Source: JAWLAT01 sp041395325
GTDB taxonomy: Bacteria; Pseudomonadota; Gammaproteobacteria; Xanthomonadales; SZUA-5
Assembly (NCBI GenBank): GCA_041395325.1
Contig: JAWLAT010000039.1
Coordinates: forward strand, 1 to 39,343
Direction: 5' to 3'
DNA length: 39,343 bases
The position numbers and the translations under genes were made by a program. The notes beneath the pieces are model-generated. The model searched no databases, was not told where the DNA came from, and was given only the letters and a program-made list of their open reading frames with translations. Shown one piece after another: positions 7,547-15,697 of this stretch. The stretch's first letter is position 1. Every line of letters starts with the position of its first letter.

Positions 7547-9015
7547 GTCACGACACCGCCAAGCAGAGCTTTGAGTCGGCTGGCAATGTCAGCATGTACG
7601 TCAAGCCGCCGAAGATCTACCCACGCGAAATCAGCGGTCGCTTCCAGCGTCTGCGCACCGCCGCCGTGTTCTGGCTGCTGGGCATGTTCTATGTGTTCCC
7701 CTGGCTGAGCTGGGATGGCCGCCAGGCCGTGCTGTTCGACCTGCCGGCACGCAAGTTCTATGTCTTCGGGCTGGTCTTCTGGCCGCAGGACTTCTTCCTG
7801 CTGGCGGCGCTGCTGATCATCGCCGCGCTGAGTCTGTTCTTCTTCACCGCGCTGGCGGGCCGATTGTGGTGTGGCTATGCCTGTCCGCAGACCGTCTGGA
7901 CCGAGGTCTTCCTGTGGCTGGAGCGGCTGGCCGAAGGTCGTCGCAACGAGCGCATGCGGCTGGACAAGGCGCCGATGTCGGCCACCAAGCTGCGCAAGAA
8001 GGCCACCAAGCAGTTCCTGTGGATCAGCTTCGCGCTGTGGACCGGCCTGACCTTCGTCGGCTTCTTCACCCCGATTCGCGACCTGGTGCCCCGCGCCTTC
8101 AGCTTTGGGCTGGGTGGCTGGGAGGCCTTCTGGACGATCTTCTACGGCTTCGCCACCTACGGCAATGCCGGCTTCCTGCGCGAGCAGGTGTGCAAATACA
8201 TGTGCCCCTATGCGCGCTTCCAGAGCGCGATGCTCGATCGTGATTCGCTGATCGTCACCTACGACGTGGGCCGCGGCGAACCGCGTGGCAAGGGCAAGCG
8301 CCCGGCCCGCAGCGAACGCGCCACACTGCCGATCAGCACGCTGGTCGAGGGCGCGGCGGCCGCAGTCGCCGAACCCCGCGGTGCGGCCAGCGCGTTCGGC
8401 GATTGCATCGATTGCGAAGCCTGTGTGCAGGTCTGCCCGACCGGCATCGACATCCGTGACGGCCTGCAGTACGAGTGCATCGGCTGCGCCGCTTGCATCG
8501 ACGCCTGCGACCAGGTCATGGATCGGCTCAACTATCCGCGCGGGCTGGTGCGCTATTCCACTCAGCATGCGGTGGATCACGAGCGCACCCGCATCCTGCG
8601 ACCGCGCGTGCTGATCTACGGCAGCCTGCTGCTGGCGCTGATTGGCGCGGTCATCACCGTGGTGGTGGTGCGCACCCCGCTGGGCGTGGATATCCTGCAC
8701 GATCGCAAGACGCTCTATCGCGAGCGCGCCGATGGCTCGCTGGAGAACGTCTATCAGCTCAAGCTGGTCAACAAGAGCGAGTCGCAACGGATCTTCCTGA
8801 TCAGTCTGGATCCGGAGGGGCCGTTTGAACTCATCGGCGATGGGCGCGTGCTGGTCAGTGCCGGTGGTGTGGCCAACGTGCCGTTGACGGTGCGGGCTCC
8901 GGCCGGCGTCGATACCGGTCGGGAGCGGCCGTCGGTCACGGTGGTGGCCGAAGATGATCCGCAGGTCAGCCGCACCGAACACCCGGCATTCCTGGGTCCC
9001 CAGGACAAGCGCTAA
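7543..9015 (+). CDS. ccoG: cbb3 oxidase accessory ferredoxin-like protein CcoG
   Basis: A 490-residue membrane protein of the CcoG/FixG/RdxA family, linked to copper handling during cbb3 assembly. Several membrane helices occupy the first 240 residues, with cysteine motifs LWCGYACPQTVW and VCKYMCPYARFQ. Two 4Fe-4S clusters follow in CIDCEACVQVCPTGIDIRD and CIGCAACIDACDQV. After one more helix comes a C-terminal periplasmic immunoglobulin-like domain (about 380-490). The ATG sits within the previous stop. Length is normal. It is upstream of the small FixH-like gene and ccoI, the standard order. Confidence 0.95.
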   Translation: MSHDTAKQSFESAGNVSMYVKPPKIYPREISGRFQRLRTAAVFWLLGMFYVFPWLSWDGRQAVLFDLPARKFYVFGLVFWPQDFFLLAALLIIAALSLFFFTALAGRLWCGYACPQTVWTEVFLWLERLAEGRRNERMRLDKAPMSATKLRKKATKQFLWISFALWTGLTFVGFFTPIRDLVPRAFSFGLGGWEAFWTIFYGFATYGNAGFLREQVCKYMCPYARFQSAMLDRDSLIVTYDVGRGEPRGKGKRPARSERATLPISTLVEGAAAAVAEPRGAASAFGDCIDCEACVQVCPTGIDIRDGLQYECIGCAACIDACDQVMDRLNYPRGLVRYSTQHAVDHERTRILRPRVLIYGSLLLALIGAVITVVVVRTPLGVDILHDRKTLYRERADGSLENVYQLKLVNKSESQRIFLISLDPEGPFELIGDGRVLVSAGGVANVPLTVRAPAGVDTGRERPSVTVVAEDDPQVSRTEHPAFLGPQDKR

Positions 9016-9027
9016 GGAGTCAATGAG

Positions 9028-9189
9028 ATGGCGAAGGGCAAGCGATCGATCTGGCGCGAGATTCCCGAGTTGTGGGTGGTGCTGCTGCCGCTGGTGCTGG
9101 CCGTGACCATGGGCGCGACCACGCTGGCGCTGGCCCTGCAGTCGCCAGATCCGGTGCTGCAGAAGACCGAGGCGGGTTCTGGCCGCTGA
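9028..9189 (+). CDS. Very short FixH-like membrane protein
   Basis: A 53-residue frame with AAGGAG eight bases before ATG 9028 and a TGATG junction into ccoI. It has one helix (about residues 13-36, LWVVLLPLVLAVTMGATTLA) and then LQSPDPV, which resembles the stretch just after the first helix of FixH/CcoH. Ordinary FixH proteins are about 150-170 residues and continue with a periplasmic domain that is absent here. FixH normally occupies exactly this slot. It is either a reduced but working CcoH or a shortened remnant; the intact overlap and ribosome site favour a working gene. Confidence 0.65.
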   Translation: MAKGKRSIWREIPELWVVLLPLVLAVTMGATTLALALQSPDPVLQKTEAGSGR

Positions 9190-11645
9190 TGGACATGGCG
9201 GTCCAGCCACTGCCGGCCAGTGAACGGTCGGAAGGCTGCTTCCACTGCGGTGAGCCGCTCGGCTCGGCCCCGGTGCAGCTGGCGCTGCGTGGCCGCTCGC
9301 AGGACTTCTGTTGTGCCGGCTGTGCGGCGGCCGCCAGCTGGATCGAGGCGGCTGGCCTGTCGGCCTACTACCGCATGCGTGAAGGCGACAACGGGCCGCG
9401 CGCCCAAGCCGAGGACGGCGCCGGACTGTTCGACCGACCGGCACTGATCGAGCGACTGTCGCGCCCGCTCGGCGGCGCTGAGGCGCAACGCGAACTGGGC
9501 GTGCGGGTCGATGGCCTGCGCTGCGCCGCCTGCAGCTGGCTGGTGCAGCGCGTCGCCGACGATGTCGACGGCGTCGACATCGAGCAACTCGATGGTCTGT
9601 CCGGTCGCGCCGTCCTGCGCTACGACCCGCAGGCTGGCAGCCTGGCCGAGCTGGCCCGGCGCCTGACCCGGCTGGGCTACTCGATGTCGCCCCGCGCCGG
9701 TGCTGCCGATCAGTCGCAGCAGTTGCGTGCCCGCCGCCAGCGCTGGCTGCGCCTGGCGGTGGCGGGACTGGGCGCGATGCAGGCGATGATGTTTGCCTGG
9801 CCCCTGTATGGCTTCGAAGGCGGCGACATGCCGCTGGCGGTGCGCGATTTCTTCCGCTGGGTCGGCCTGGCCGTCACGGCGCCAGTGGTGGCCTATGCCG
9901 CCTGGCCGTTCTTTGCCGGCGCCCTGCAGGAACTGCGCCTGCGCCGCCCCGGCATGGATCTGCCGATCGCCCTGGCGATTGCACTTGCCTTCGGCGGCAG
10001 CGTGGTCGCCACGCTGCTGGGCAGCCAGGCGGTCTACTTCGAATCGGTGGCGATGTTCGTGTTTTTCCTGTTGCTGGGCCGGACCATCGAGAGCGGGCTG
10101 CGCGAGCGGGTGGCCGCGCGCATGGCCGGGCTGGCCGAGCAGCTGCCGGCGGCGGTACGCCGACTGGTGGGCGAAAGCCAGGAAACGGTCGGTCTGCTGG
10201 AGTTGAACGTCGGTGACCGGATTCTGCTGTTGCCGGGCGAAACGGTCCCCGTCGACGGCGAGTTGCTGGATGCTCAGGCACAGGTTTCCGAGGCCTTTCT
10301 CAGCGGCGAATCGCGGCCATTGCCGCGTCGGTGCGGTGAGACTGTGCTGGCCGGCAGCTGCGTGGTCGGTCAGCCGCTGCAGCTGCAGGTCAGTGCCATC
10401 GGCGAAGCCACCGCGCTGGGCGAACTGGAGCGACTGGTCAGTCGCGCCAGTCAGGGCCGCGCCGCCTGGACCCGGCTGGCCGATCGCGCCGCACAGGCCT
10501 TCGCGCTGATCGTGCTGGTGGCCGCATCGGCGACTCTGCTGCTGTGGGCCGGCAGTGGGGCCGAGCAGGCGCTGTCCGCCACCGTCGCCGTACTCGCTGC
10601 GGCCTGTCCCTGTGCGCTGGCCCTGGCCCTGCCCACCGCGCTGGCGGCGGCCACTCGGGCCTTGGCGCAGCAGCAGGTGTTGATGGTGCGCGCCGGCGGA
10701 CTGGAGCGTTTGGCCAGCGTCGACTGCGTGGTCTTCGACAAGACCGGCACGCTGACCGAGCCCTCGTTGCAGCCGAACGTGCAGTTGCTCGATCCGCGTG
10801 TAACGCAGCACCAAGCACTTGCCCTGGCGGCCGCGCTGGAGCGCTGCAGCCTGCATCCGTTGGCGCGGGCCTTTGCCGCTGCCGACGATGGCCGGGTGGT
10901 TGAACAGGCCTTCGAGCAGACCGGCGCCGGCGTGCAGGGCCGGATTGACGGGCAGGACTACCGCCTGGGTCGGGCCAGCTACTGCGGTCTGCCGAGTGAA
11001 ACCGATGCCGATCTGTGGCTGGTACGCGGGCAACAGCCATTGGCCCGCTTCAGCCTGGACCAGCAGCTGCGCGCGGATGCCCGGCTGACGGTGGCGCGTC
11101 TGCGTGAGCTGGGCCTGCCGGTGCTGCTGTACAGCGGCGATCACCCGGATGCGGTGGCGTCCGTGGCCGCGCAGTTGCAGGTCGACGCACATGCGGGCGG
11201 CTTGCGCCCGGAAGACAAGCTGGCCCGTTTGCAGCAGTTGCAGCAGCAGGGTCGGCGGGTACTGATGGTCGGTGATGGCATGAACGATGCCCCGGTGCTG
11301 GCGGCGGCGCACGCTTCGCTGGCGCTGGCCCAGGGTGCCGATATGGCGCGTCAGCAGGCCGATGGCGTGATCGGCGGCGGTCGCCTGCAACAGGTGGCCG
11401 AGGCCTTGCTGCTGGCCCGCGCCGCCCGCCGCACGATCGTCCAGAATCTGCTTTGGGCCGGCGGCTACAATCTGCTGGCCGTGCCCGCCGCGGCGCTGGG
11501 CCTGCTCAGCCCCTGGGCCGCTGCGCTGGGTATGTCGCTGAGCTCGCTGCTGGTGCTGGCCAATGCGATGCGCCTGCTGCGCCAGCCGAAGGCGCCACGA
11601 AGCGCGATCCCGGGTCATGCCGACGAATCTCAGGCCGCCGCATGA
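9189..11645 (+). CDS. ccoI: Copper-exporting P1B-type ATPase for cbb3 assembly
   Basis: An 818-residue heavy-metal ATPase. A cysteine-rich head (CFHCGEPL and DFCCAGC, residues 13-50) precedes a heavy-metal-associated domain with CAAC at 112-115. Membrane helices follow, with the CPC ion-path motif at 473-475, the phosphorylated aspartate in DKTGTLT at 517 and the hinge motif GDGMNDAP from 695. The cysteine-rich head is typical of CcoI/FixI/CopA2, which deliver copper to periplasmic chaperones for the oxidase. I chose ATG 9189 because it forms the TGATG overlap with the small upstream gene and starts just before the cysteine head. Confidence 0.95.
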   Translation: MDMAVQPLPASERSEGCFHCGEPLGSAPVQLALRGRSQDFCCAGCAAAASWIEAAGLSAYYRMREGDNGPRAQAEDGAGLFDRPALIERLSRPLGGAEAQRELGVRVDGLRCAACSWLVQRVADDVDGVDIEQLDGLSGRAVLRYDPQAGSLAELARRLTRLGYSMSPRAGAADQSQQLRARRQRWLRLAVAGLGAMQAMMFAWPLYGFEGGDMPLAVRDFFRWVGLAVTAPVVAYAAWPFFAGALQELRLRRPGMDLPIALAIALAFGGSVVATLLGSQAVYFESVAMFVFFLLLGRTIESGLRERVAARMAGLAEQLPAAVRRLVGESQETVGLLELNVGDRILLLPGETVPVDGELLDAQAQVSEAFLSGESRPLPRRCGETVLAGSCVVGQPLQLQVSAIGEATALGELERLVSRASQGRAAWTRLADRAAQAFALIVLVAASATLLLWAGSGAEQALSATVAVLAAACPCALALALPTALAAATRALAQQQVLMVRAGGLERLASVDCVVFDKTGTLTEPSLQPNVQLLDPRVTQHQALALAAALERCSLHPLARAFAAADDGRVVEQAFEQTGAGVQGRIDGQDYRLGRASYCGLPSETDADLWLVRGQQPLARFSLDQQLRADARLTVARLRELGLPVLLYSGDHPDAVASVAAQLQVDAHAGGLRPEDKLARLQQLQQQGRRVLMVGDGMNDAPVLAAAHASLALAQGADMARQQADGVIGGGRLQQVAEALLLARAARRTIVQNLLWAGGYNLLAVPAAALGLLSPWAAALGMSLSSLLVLANAMRLLRQPKAPRSAIPGHADESQAAA

Positions 11646-11791
11646 ACGCGTTGCTGCTGCTGATTCCGCTGGCGCTGGGGCTGTTGGTGATTGCCGCTTT
11701 CGCGCTGGTGTGGGCGGTCCGCCGCGGCCAGTTTGACGATCTGGAAACGCCCGGCCTGGAGCCGCTCAGCGACGACGACGAGCCCTCATGA
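11642..11791 (+). CDS. ccoS: cbb3 oxidase maturation protein CcoS
   Basis: A 49-residue protein with one N-terminal helix (about 4-26) followed by the family signature WAVRRGQFDDLETPG. CcoS is needed to insert cofactors into cbb3 oxidase. It overlaps the ccoI stop by four bases (ATGA) and overlaps the next gene the same way. Its acidic tail, LSDDDEPS, is usual. Confidence 0.93.
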   Translation: MNALLLLIPLALGLLVIAAFALVWAVRRGQFDDLETPGLEPLSDDDEPS

Positions 11792-12513
11792 GCGGGCTCA
11801 ATCCGTTGACCTGGCTGTTGGCACTGACCCTGGGCCTGGCCGGTGGCGCGCACTGCGCGCTGATGTGCGGTCCGCTGTGCGCGGCCTGCGCCCATCGCCC
11901 CGGCGGCACCGCGATGCCGGCCTTGCTGGCGCTGCAGGGTGGCCGCCTGCTGGGCTACGCCGCACTGGGGCTACTGGCCGGCGCCACTGGTGCCTTTTTC
12001 CGCTTCGGTCTGGGCGAGGAGCTGTGGCTGGTCGCGCGCGTGCTGGCCGCCGCCTCGTTGATCGTGGCCGGCGCCTTGCTGCTGGGCTGGCGCGGTCCGG
12101 AGCGCCTGGCGCAGCGCGCACTGCCCTGGTGGCAACGACAGGTGGCGTCGCGACTGGGGAGGCTGGCTCCGAGCGGACTGGGCGCCAGTGTCCTGCTCGG
12201 CAGCGCCTGGGCCCTGTTGCCCTGTGGACTGCTCTACGCCGCCCTGTTTCTGACCGCCAGTCAGGCCGGACCGGCTCAAGGCGCCCTGGCGATGTTGGCT
12301 TTCGGCATCGGCACCGTCCCGGCGACACTGGCTTCCGCACTGGGTTTGTTGCACCTGCGCCGGCAACGGCAGGGCAGCCGCTGGACCCGGCCGGCAGGCG
12401 CGCTGTTGGCCAGCCTTGGGCTGCTGGCCCTGTTGGCACCGTGGCTGACCGGCCATGACTGGCTGGGACCGGCCGCGCAGTTCCTGCTGGAGTGCACGAC
12501 GCCCGGCACCTGA
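11788..12513 (+). CDS. SafE-type six-helix membrane protein, last gene of the cbb3 operon
   Basis: A 241-residue protein of the sulfite exporter TauE/SafE-like family (related to the DsbD transmembrane region). It has six or so helices and begins with the conserved GLAGGAHCALMCGPLCAAC, rich in cysteine and histidine, repeated in weaker form as SAWALLPCGLLYAAL in the second half. Such proteins regularly follow ccoS in gammaproteobacteria and are suspected of metal or redox transport for oxidase assembly. The ATGA overlap with ccoS shows shared translation. The substrate is not known from sequence. Confidence 0.85.
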   Translation: MSGLNPLTWLLALTLGLAGGAHCALMCGPLCAACAHRPGGTAMPALLALQGGRLLGYAALGLLAGATGAFFRFGLGEELWLVARVLAAASLIVAGALLLGWRGPERLAQRALPWWQRQVASRLGRLAPSGLGASVLLGSAWALLPCGLLYAALFLTASQAGPAQGALAMLAFGIGTVPATLASALGLLHLRRQRQGSRWTRPAGALLASLGLLALLAPWLTGHDWLGPAAQFLLECTTPGT

Positions 12514-12559
12514 TGCCCATGTGGTCCTTCTTCTTGCCTCGTACAAAATCCACACATAT

Positions 12560-12581
12560 CCTGTGCGCGCAGGGACACAGG
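12560..12581 (+). promoter_or_regulatory. Inverted repeat upstream of the antitoxin gene, possible operator
   Basis: CCTGTG at 12560-12565 pairs with CACAGG at 12576-12581, ending seven bases before the antitoxin ATG. The DNA just upstream (12541-12560) is locally AT-rich. Toxin-antitoxin operons are commonly self-repressed through such repeats. The arms are short, so this is tentative. Confidence 0.35.
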
Positions 12582-12588
12582 ACGGGTC

Positions 12589-12816
12589 ATGAACATCACA
12601 CTTTCGGCAGACGAAGCCGTTGTGGAGCGCGCGCGTCGGGTGGCGCAATCGATGGGCAAGAGTCTGAACCAGGTCGTTCGAGACTATCTTGAACAGCTGG
12701 CCGGGCAGGACGTGGTCGAGGCCGAGCTGGACGCCTTTGAGCAGTCCGCCCGAGCCACGCCGGGGCGTCTCAATGGCTGGACTTTCGACCGCGATGAAGC
12801 CAATCGGCGCTCCTGA
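12589..12816 (+). CDS. VapB-like antitoxin, ribbon-helix-helix type
   Basis: A 75-residue protein. The first 45 residues, starting MNITLSADEAVVERARRVA and continuing GKSLNQVVRDYLEQL, fit a ribbon-helix-helix DNA-binding domain. The remaining tail, including RLNGWTFDRDEANRR, would be the toxin-binding arm. It lies three bases upstream of the PIN toxin. The pair would repress its own promoter, perhaps through the inverted repeat just upstream. Confidence 0.85.
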   Translation: MNITLSADEAVVERARRVAQSMGKSLNQVVRDYLEQLAGQDVVEAELDAFEQSARATPGRLNGWTFDRDEANRRS

Positions 12817-12819
12817 TCC

Positions 12820-13233
12820 GTGCGCAGCTTTCTGGACACCAACGTGCTCGTCTATGCGGATGCTGCGGATGAGCCCATCAGGCAAGGCGTAGCGATTGAG
12901 CTGATTCGACGCCACCGCAAGGACGCCACCGGTGTGATATCCACTCAGGTCCTGCAGGAATTTGCCAATGTGGCCTTGCGCAAGCTGCACTTGCCGCCGC
13001 CGCTGATTCGTCAGCGACTGGCGTTCTATCAGGGCTTCGAAGTGGTCCCGGCGACGCCTCAACTGATCACCGCCGCGCTGGATCTGCACGTGTTGCACAG
13101 CCTGTCGCTCTACGATGCATTGATCATTCGCGCAGCAGAAGTCGCCGCGTGTCAGGCGCTCCTCAGCGAGGACCTGCAACACGGATTCAGCTTCGCCGGC
13201 GTCAAGGTGGTCAATCCTTTTCGAACGGGATGA
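12820..13233 (+). CDS. VapC-like PIN-domain ribonuclease toxin
   Basis: A 137-residue PIN-domain protein. FLDTNVLVYADA places the first catalytic aspartate at residue 6; the glutamate in QVLQEFANVAL, the aspartate in LSLYDALIIRAA and the acidic LLSEDLQHG complete the expected acidic cluster. VapC toxins cut tRNA or rRNA when antitoxin is lost. GTG is the start, three bases after the antitoxin stop. Length is normal and all key residues are present, so it looks active. Confidence 0.9.
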   Translation: MRSFLDTNVLVYADAADEPIRQGVAIELIRRHRKDATGVISTQVLQEFANVALRKLHLPPPLIRQRLAFYQGFEVVPATPQLITAALDLHVLHSLSLYDALIIRAAEVAACQALLSEDLQHGFSFAGVKVVNPFRTG

Positions 13234-13364
13234 GCCTCGGGCTTCGACGTGTACCGATGATCGCTGCCGCCGCCGCCGGGGTTCGCACAGCTTCCTGAAC
13301 CTTGGTCTTATTCCTCCTCCAGTCGGGGCATACCCACAGCGGGCTCTGCTAGGATTCGGGGATC

Positions 13365-14153
13365 ATGCACTCCGAAACCCGACCAGCTCTGAGCAATCTC
13401 GCGGATGCGATCAGCGAGGTCCGCCGACCGATTGCGTCCAATGGGCAGACCAGCTTCGTGTCTTCGACCTGCAGTGTCTGCACCAGCGCGCGGCTGTGCC
13501 TGCCGCACGGACTGGATGAGCAGCGGTTGCGGGAGTTCGAATGCCTGGTCGACGAGGTCGGCCCCCTGCATGCTGGCGATTTCATCTTCCGTGATGGCGA
13601 CAGCTTCGGTTCGCTGTATGCCGTGCGCGCGGGGATGATCAAGACCTACTCGATCGATCGCGAAGGGCGTGAACAGATCACCGGCTTCTTCCTGCCGGGT
13701 GAGCTGGTGGGACTGGATGCGGTCCACGTCGGCCATTTCCGCAGTCACGCGGTGGCGCTGGACACGTCGATGGTCTGCCGGATGAGCTTTCCGCGTGTCA
13801 ACGAACTGAGCCGGCGCTGGCCGGAACTGCAGCGGGAACTGCTCGGTGCCTTCTCGCGCGGTCTCGCCGAGGCTGACAAGCTGCGTGGCGATTTCTCGGC
13901 CGATGAACGCGTTGCTGCCTTTCTGGTCGATCTGGCACGACGTCTGGAAAGCCGCGGCTTTTCCGCCAAGCGCCTGTATCTGCTGATGGAACGGCGGGAC
14001 ATTGCCAACTTCCTGGGCATGGCCAAGGAAACCATCAGCCGGGTGTTGCGACGAATGCAGGACGATGGGCTGATCGCGGTGGATCGCCGCGAGGTGCAGT
14101 TGCTGCAACGCCCGCGTCTGGACGAGATGGCCAGCGCCGTGCTGCGCGACTAG
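13365..14153 (+). CDS. anr: Anr/FNR-type oxygen-sensing transcription regulator
   Basis: A 262-residue CRP/FNR-family protein. The cysteines C36, C39 and C45 in STCSVCTSARLC, plus C138 in TSMVCRMSF, match the four ligands of the FNR 4Fe-4S cluster. A cyclic-nucleotide-like beta-roll follows, then a dimer helix and a winged helix with ERRDIANFLGMAKETISRVL. E222, S225 and R226 match the residues that make FNR read TTGAT-N4-ATCAA. The product should be active only at low oxygen. It is a strong candidate to bind the box at 3979-3992 upstream of ccoN. No copy of that box was seen in its own 131-base upstream region. Confidence 0.95.
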   Translation: MHSETRPALSNLADAISEVRRPIASNGQTSFVSSTCSVCTSARLCLPHGLDEQRLREFECLVDEVGPLHAGDFIFRDGDSFGSLYAVRAGMIKTYSIDREGREQITGFFLPGELVGLDAVHVGHFRSHAVALDTSMVCRMSFPRVNELSRRWPELQRELLGAFSRGLAEADKLRGDFSADERVAAFLVDLARRLESRGFSAKRLYLLMERRDIANFLGMAKETISRVLRRMQDDGLIAVDRREVQLLQRPRLDEMASAVLRD

Positions 14154-14223
14154 GACCTCTCCGCGCTGGTGGCCTGCCGATGTCACGACCGCGCTCCATC
14201 CCATCGCAAGCATTGAGGCAACC

Positions 14224-14742
14224 ATGTCTGGCTCCGCAGAGTTCGTGCCCCTGTCGATTGCCGTTTTGACGGTGTCGGACAGCCGTAGCCTGGATCAGGA
14301 CAGCAGTGGCGACTATTTGTGCCAGGCCCTGACCGACGCCGGCCACCGCCTGCATGATCGCCTGTTGTTGCCCGACGATCGCTACGCCCTGCGCGCAGCG
14401 GTGTCGCGCTGGATTGCCGAAGCGGCCTGTGATGGCGTGCTGCTCACCGGTGGCACCGGCTTCACCGGGCGGGACAGCACACCCGAGGCGATCGCGCCGC
14501 TGCTGGACAAGGAAATGCCCGGCTTTGGCGAATTGTTCCGTGCCCTGTCCTTCGAGGAGATCGGCACTTCCAGCCTGCAGTCCCGGGCCCTGGCCGGATT
14601 GGCCAATGGCACCTTCATCTTCTGCCTCCCCGGCTCCACCGGCGCCTGCCGCACCGCCTGGGAAAAGCTCCTGCAGGCGCAATTGGACAGTCGCACCCGG
14701 CCCTGCAACCTGGTTGGACTGCGGCCGCGACTGCGCGAGTAG
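14224..14742 (+). CDS. moaB: Molybdenum cofactor biosynthesis protein MoaB
   Basis: A 172-residue MoaB/Mog-family protein. It begins LSIAVLTVSDSRSLDQDSSGDYL and contains LLTGGTGFTGRDSTPEA, the molybdopterin-binding signature, followed by EIGTSSLQSRA and FCLPGSTGACRTAWEKLL. Family members adenylylate molybdopterin or support that step in the cytoplasm. Length matches MoaB rather than the longer MoeA. It lies 70 bases after the Anr gene. No molybdoenzyme is encoded in this window. Confidence 0.93.
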   Translation: MSGSAEFVPLSIAVLTVSDSRSLDQDSSGDYLCQALTDAGHRLHDRLLLPDDRYALRAAVSRWIAEAACDGVLLTGGTGFTGRDSTPEAIAPLLDKEMPGFGELFRALSFEEIGTSSLQSRALAGLANGTFIFCLPGSTGACRTAWEKLLQAQLDSRTRPCNLVGLRPRLRE

Positions 14743-14879
14743 CGAACTGCGGCCCTTGGATGGGCGCGACGTAACCCGGCGCCGACCCTGGCCGCCGTCG
14801 CAGCGGCAAACGCTGCACCCTCTGGTATCGCCCCGCGCGCTATACCAAAATCGGGACACGCCAGCTTGGGGAGCAGGTC

Positions 14880-15365
14880 ATGCCTTTCGAAGAGAAGCAA
14901 AGCGGGGGACTGGGTGGGCTCATTCGTGAGATCCGCAGTGTCGTCGGTGGTCTGGTCAGCGGCGGCAAGCTCGAACCCGAAAAGGAAATGGCGATCGATG
15001 TACTGTTCGGTCTGCTTGGCGTGGTCGCCGGCGCCGACAGCATCGTCACCACGCATGAGGCCGAATTCGTCAATGAAACCATGGACGAGATTGGCCTGAG
15101 CGGGAAGGGCCGCGAAATGGCCTTCGCCGCCTTCAACCGGGGTCGCCGGCGCGAAGTGGACATCGATGCCGACCTCAGCCGACTGCTCAAGGTCTATCCG
15201 AAAGGCAGCCAGGAAGTCGCGCGCATCTTCGACAGCCTGATCAAGCTGGCCGCTTCCGATGGCCGCATGCGGCCGAGCGAAAAGCGCTTGCTCGAGGACA
15301 TCACCGCCAAGCTCGGCTACAGCAGCGACGTGCTCGACCAGCGGTTGCAGCAGGCGGGATTCTGA
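14880..15365 (+). CDS. TerB/DjlA-like alpha-helical domain protein
   Basis: A 161-residue protein. A short N-terminal region is followed by an all-helical TerB-type domain (about 38-155): MAIDVLFGLLGVVAGADSIV, then FVNETMDEIGLSG and IKLAASDGRMRPSEKRLLED. The acidic GADSIVTTHEAEFV and SDGRMRPSEKRLL pairs match the two conserved acidic motifs of TerB and the N-terminal domain of DjlA-type proteins. The function is not settled in the family; tellurite or stress links are known for some members. A GGGGAG sequence lies seven bases before the ATG. No J domain is present. Confidence 0.78.
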   Translation: MPFEEKQSGGLGGLIREIRSVVGGLVSGGKLEPEKEMAIDVLFGLLGVVAGADSIVTTHEAEFVNETMDEIGLSGKGREMAFAAFNRGRRREVDIDADLSRLLKVYPKGSQEVARIFDSLIKLAASDGRMRPSEKRLLEDITAKLGYSSDVLDQRLQQAGF

Positions 15366-15494
15366 GAAGCGAGGGCTGAGGGCCCAGGGCAGAGGGATCA
15401 GGGGGCAAATCGGGCTCCTCGGTCAGCCTCCTGCTGGTGGCGTCAGCCGCCTCGCACTAGGGATGCTCTGAACAAGTCCCGTGGCCGCGACGGC

Positions 15495-15584
15495 GGCTGA
15501 AAAGGTCGCCAGGTAGGAAGGCACCGAAGGTCATAGCCTGCGCTCTGGGCGAGGTGAGTGACGCCGCTGGCGGCCTTTTCGGCC
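15495..15584. repeat. First internal hairpin of the MITE-like element
   Basis: GGCTGAAAAGGTCGCCAG at 15495-15512 pairs with 15567-15584 over 18 bases with two mismatches, both of which would be G-U pairs in RNA on one strand. The loop is 54 bases. Confidence 0.65.
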
Positions 15585-15596
15585 CCGTCCCGAAGG

Positions 15597-15697
15597 GTTG
15601 CGGCCCAGATCGCCCGCAGCTGCGTTGCATTTCGGCGCCGTAGAATGACTACGCCTTGCCGAAACGACGCCTTGCTGCGAACGATCTGGGACGCAAC
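15597..15697. repeat. Second internal hairpin of the MITE-like element
   Basis: The 39-base arms 15597-15635 and 15659-15697 are imperfect inverted copies; both carry CCCAGATCG and CGCAGC cores. The loop itself folds as CGTAG-AATGA-CTACG at 15640-15654, making a stacked, cruciform-prone structure. Confidence 0.7.

Noticed and set aside
9012..11618. An 868-residue minus-strand frame opposite ccoI
   Set aside because: It is rich in Q, H, R and G, matches no domain, and lies opposite a gene with all P-type ATPase motifs. GC-rich codon bias opens the antisense frame.
12589..13233. The toxin-antitoxin pair as evidence of a prophage or plasmid segment
   Set aside because: No integrase, phage or plasmid genes flank it, and the neighbours are core metabolic genes.
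13308..14225. A 305-residue minus-strand frame opposite the Anr-like gene
   Set aside because: The plus-strand frame has all FNR landmarks; the antisense translation shows no family resemblance.
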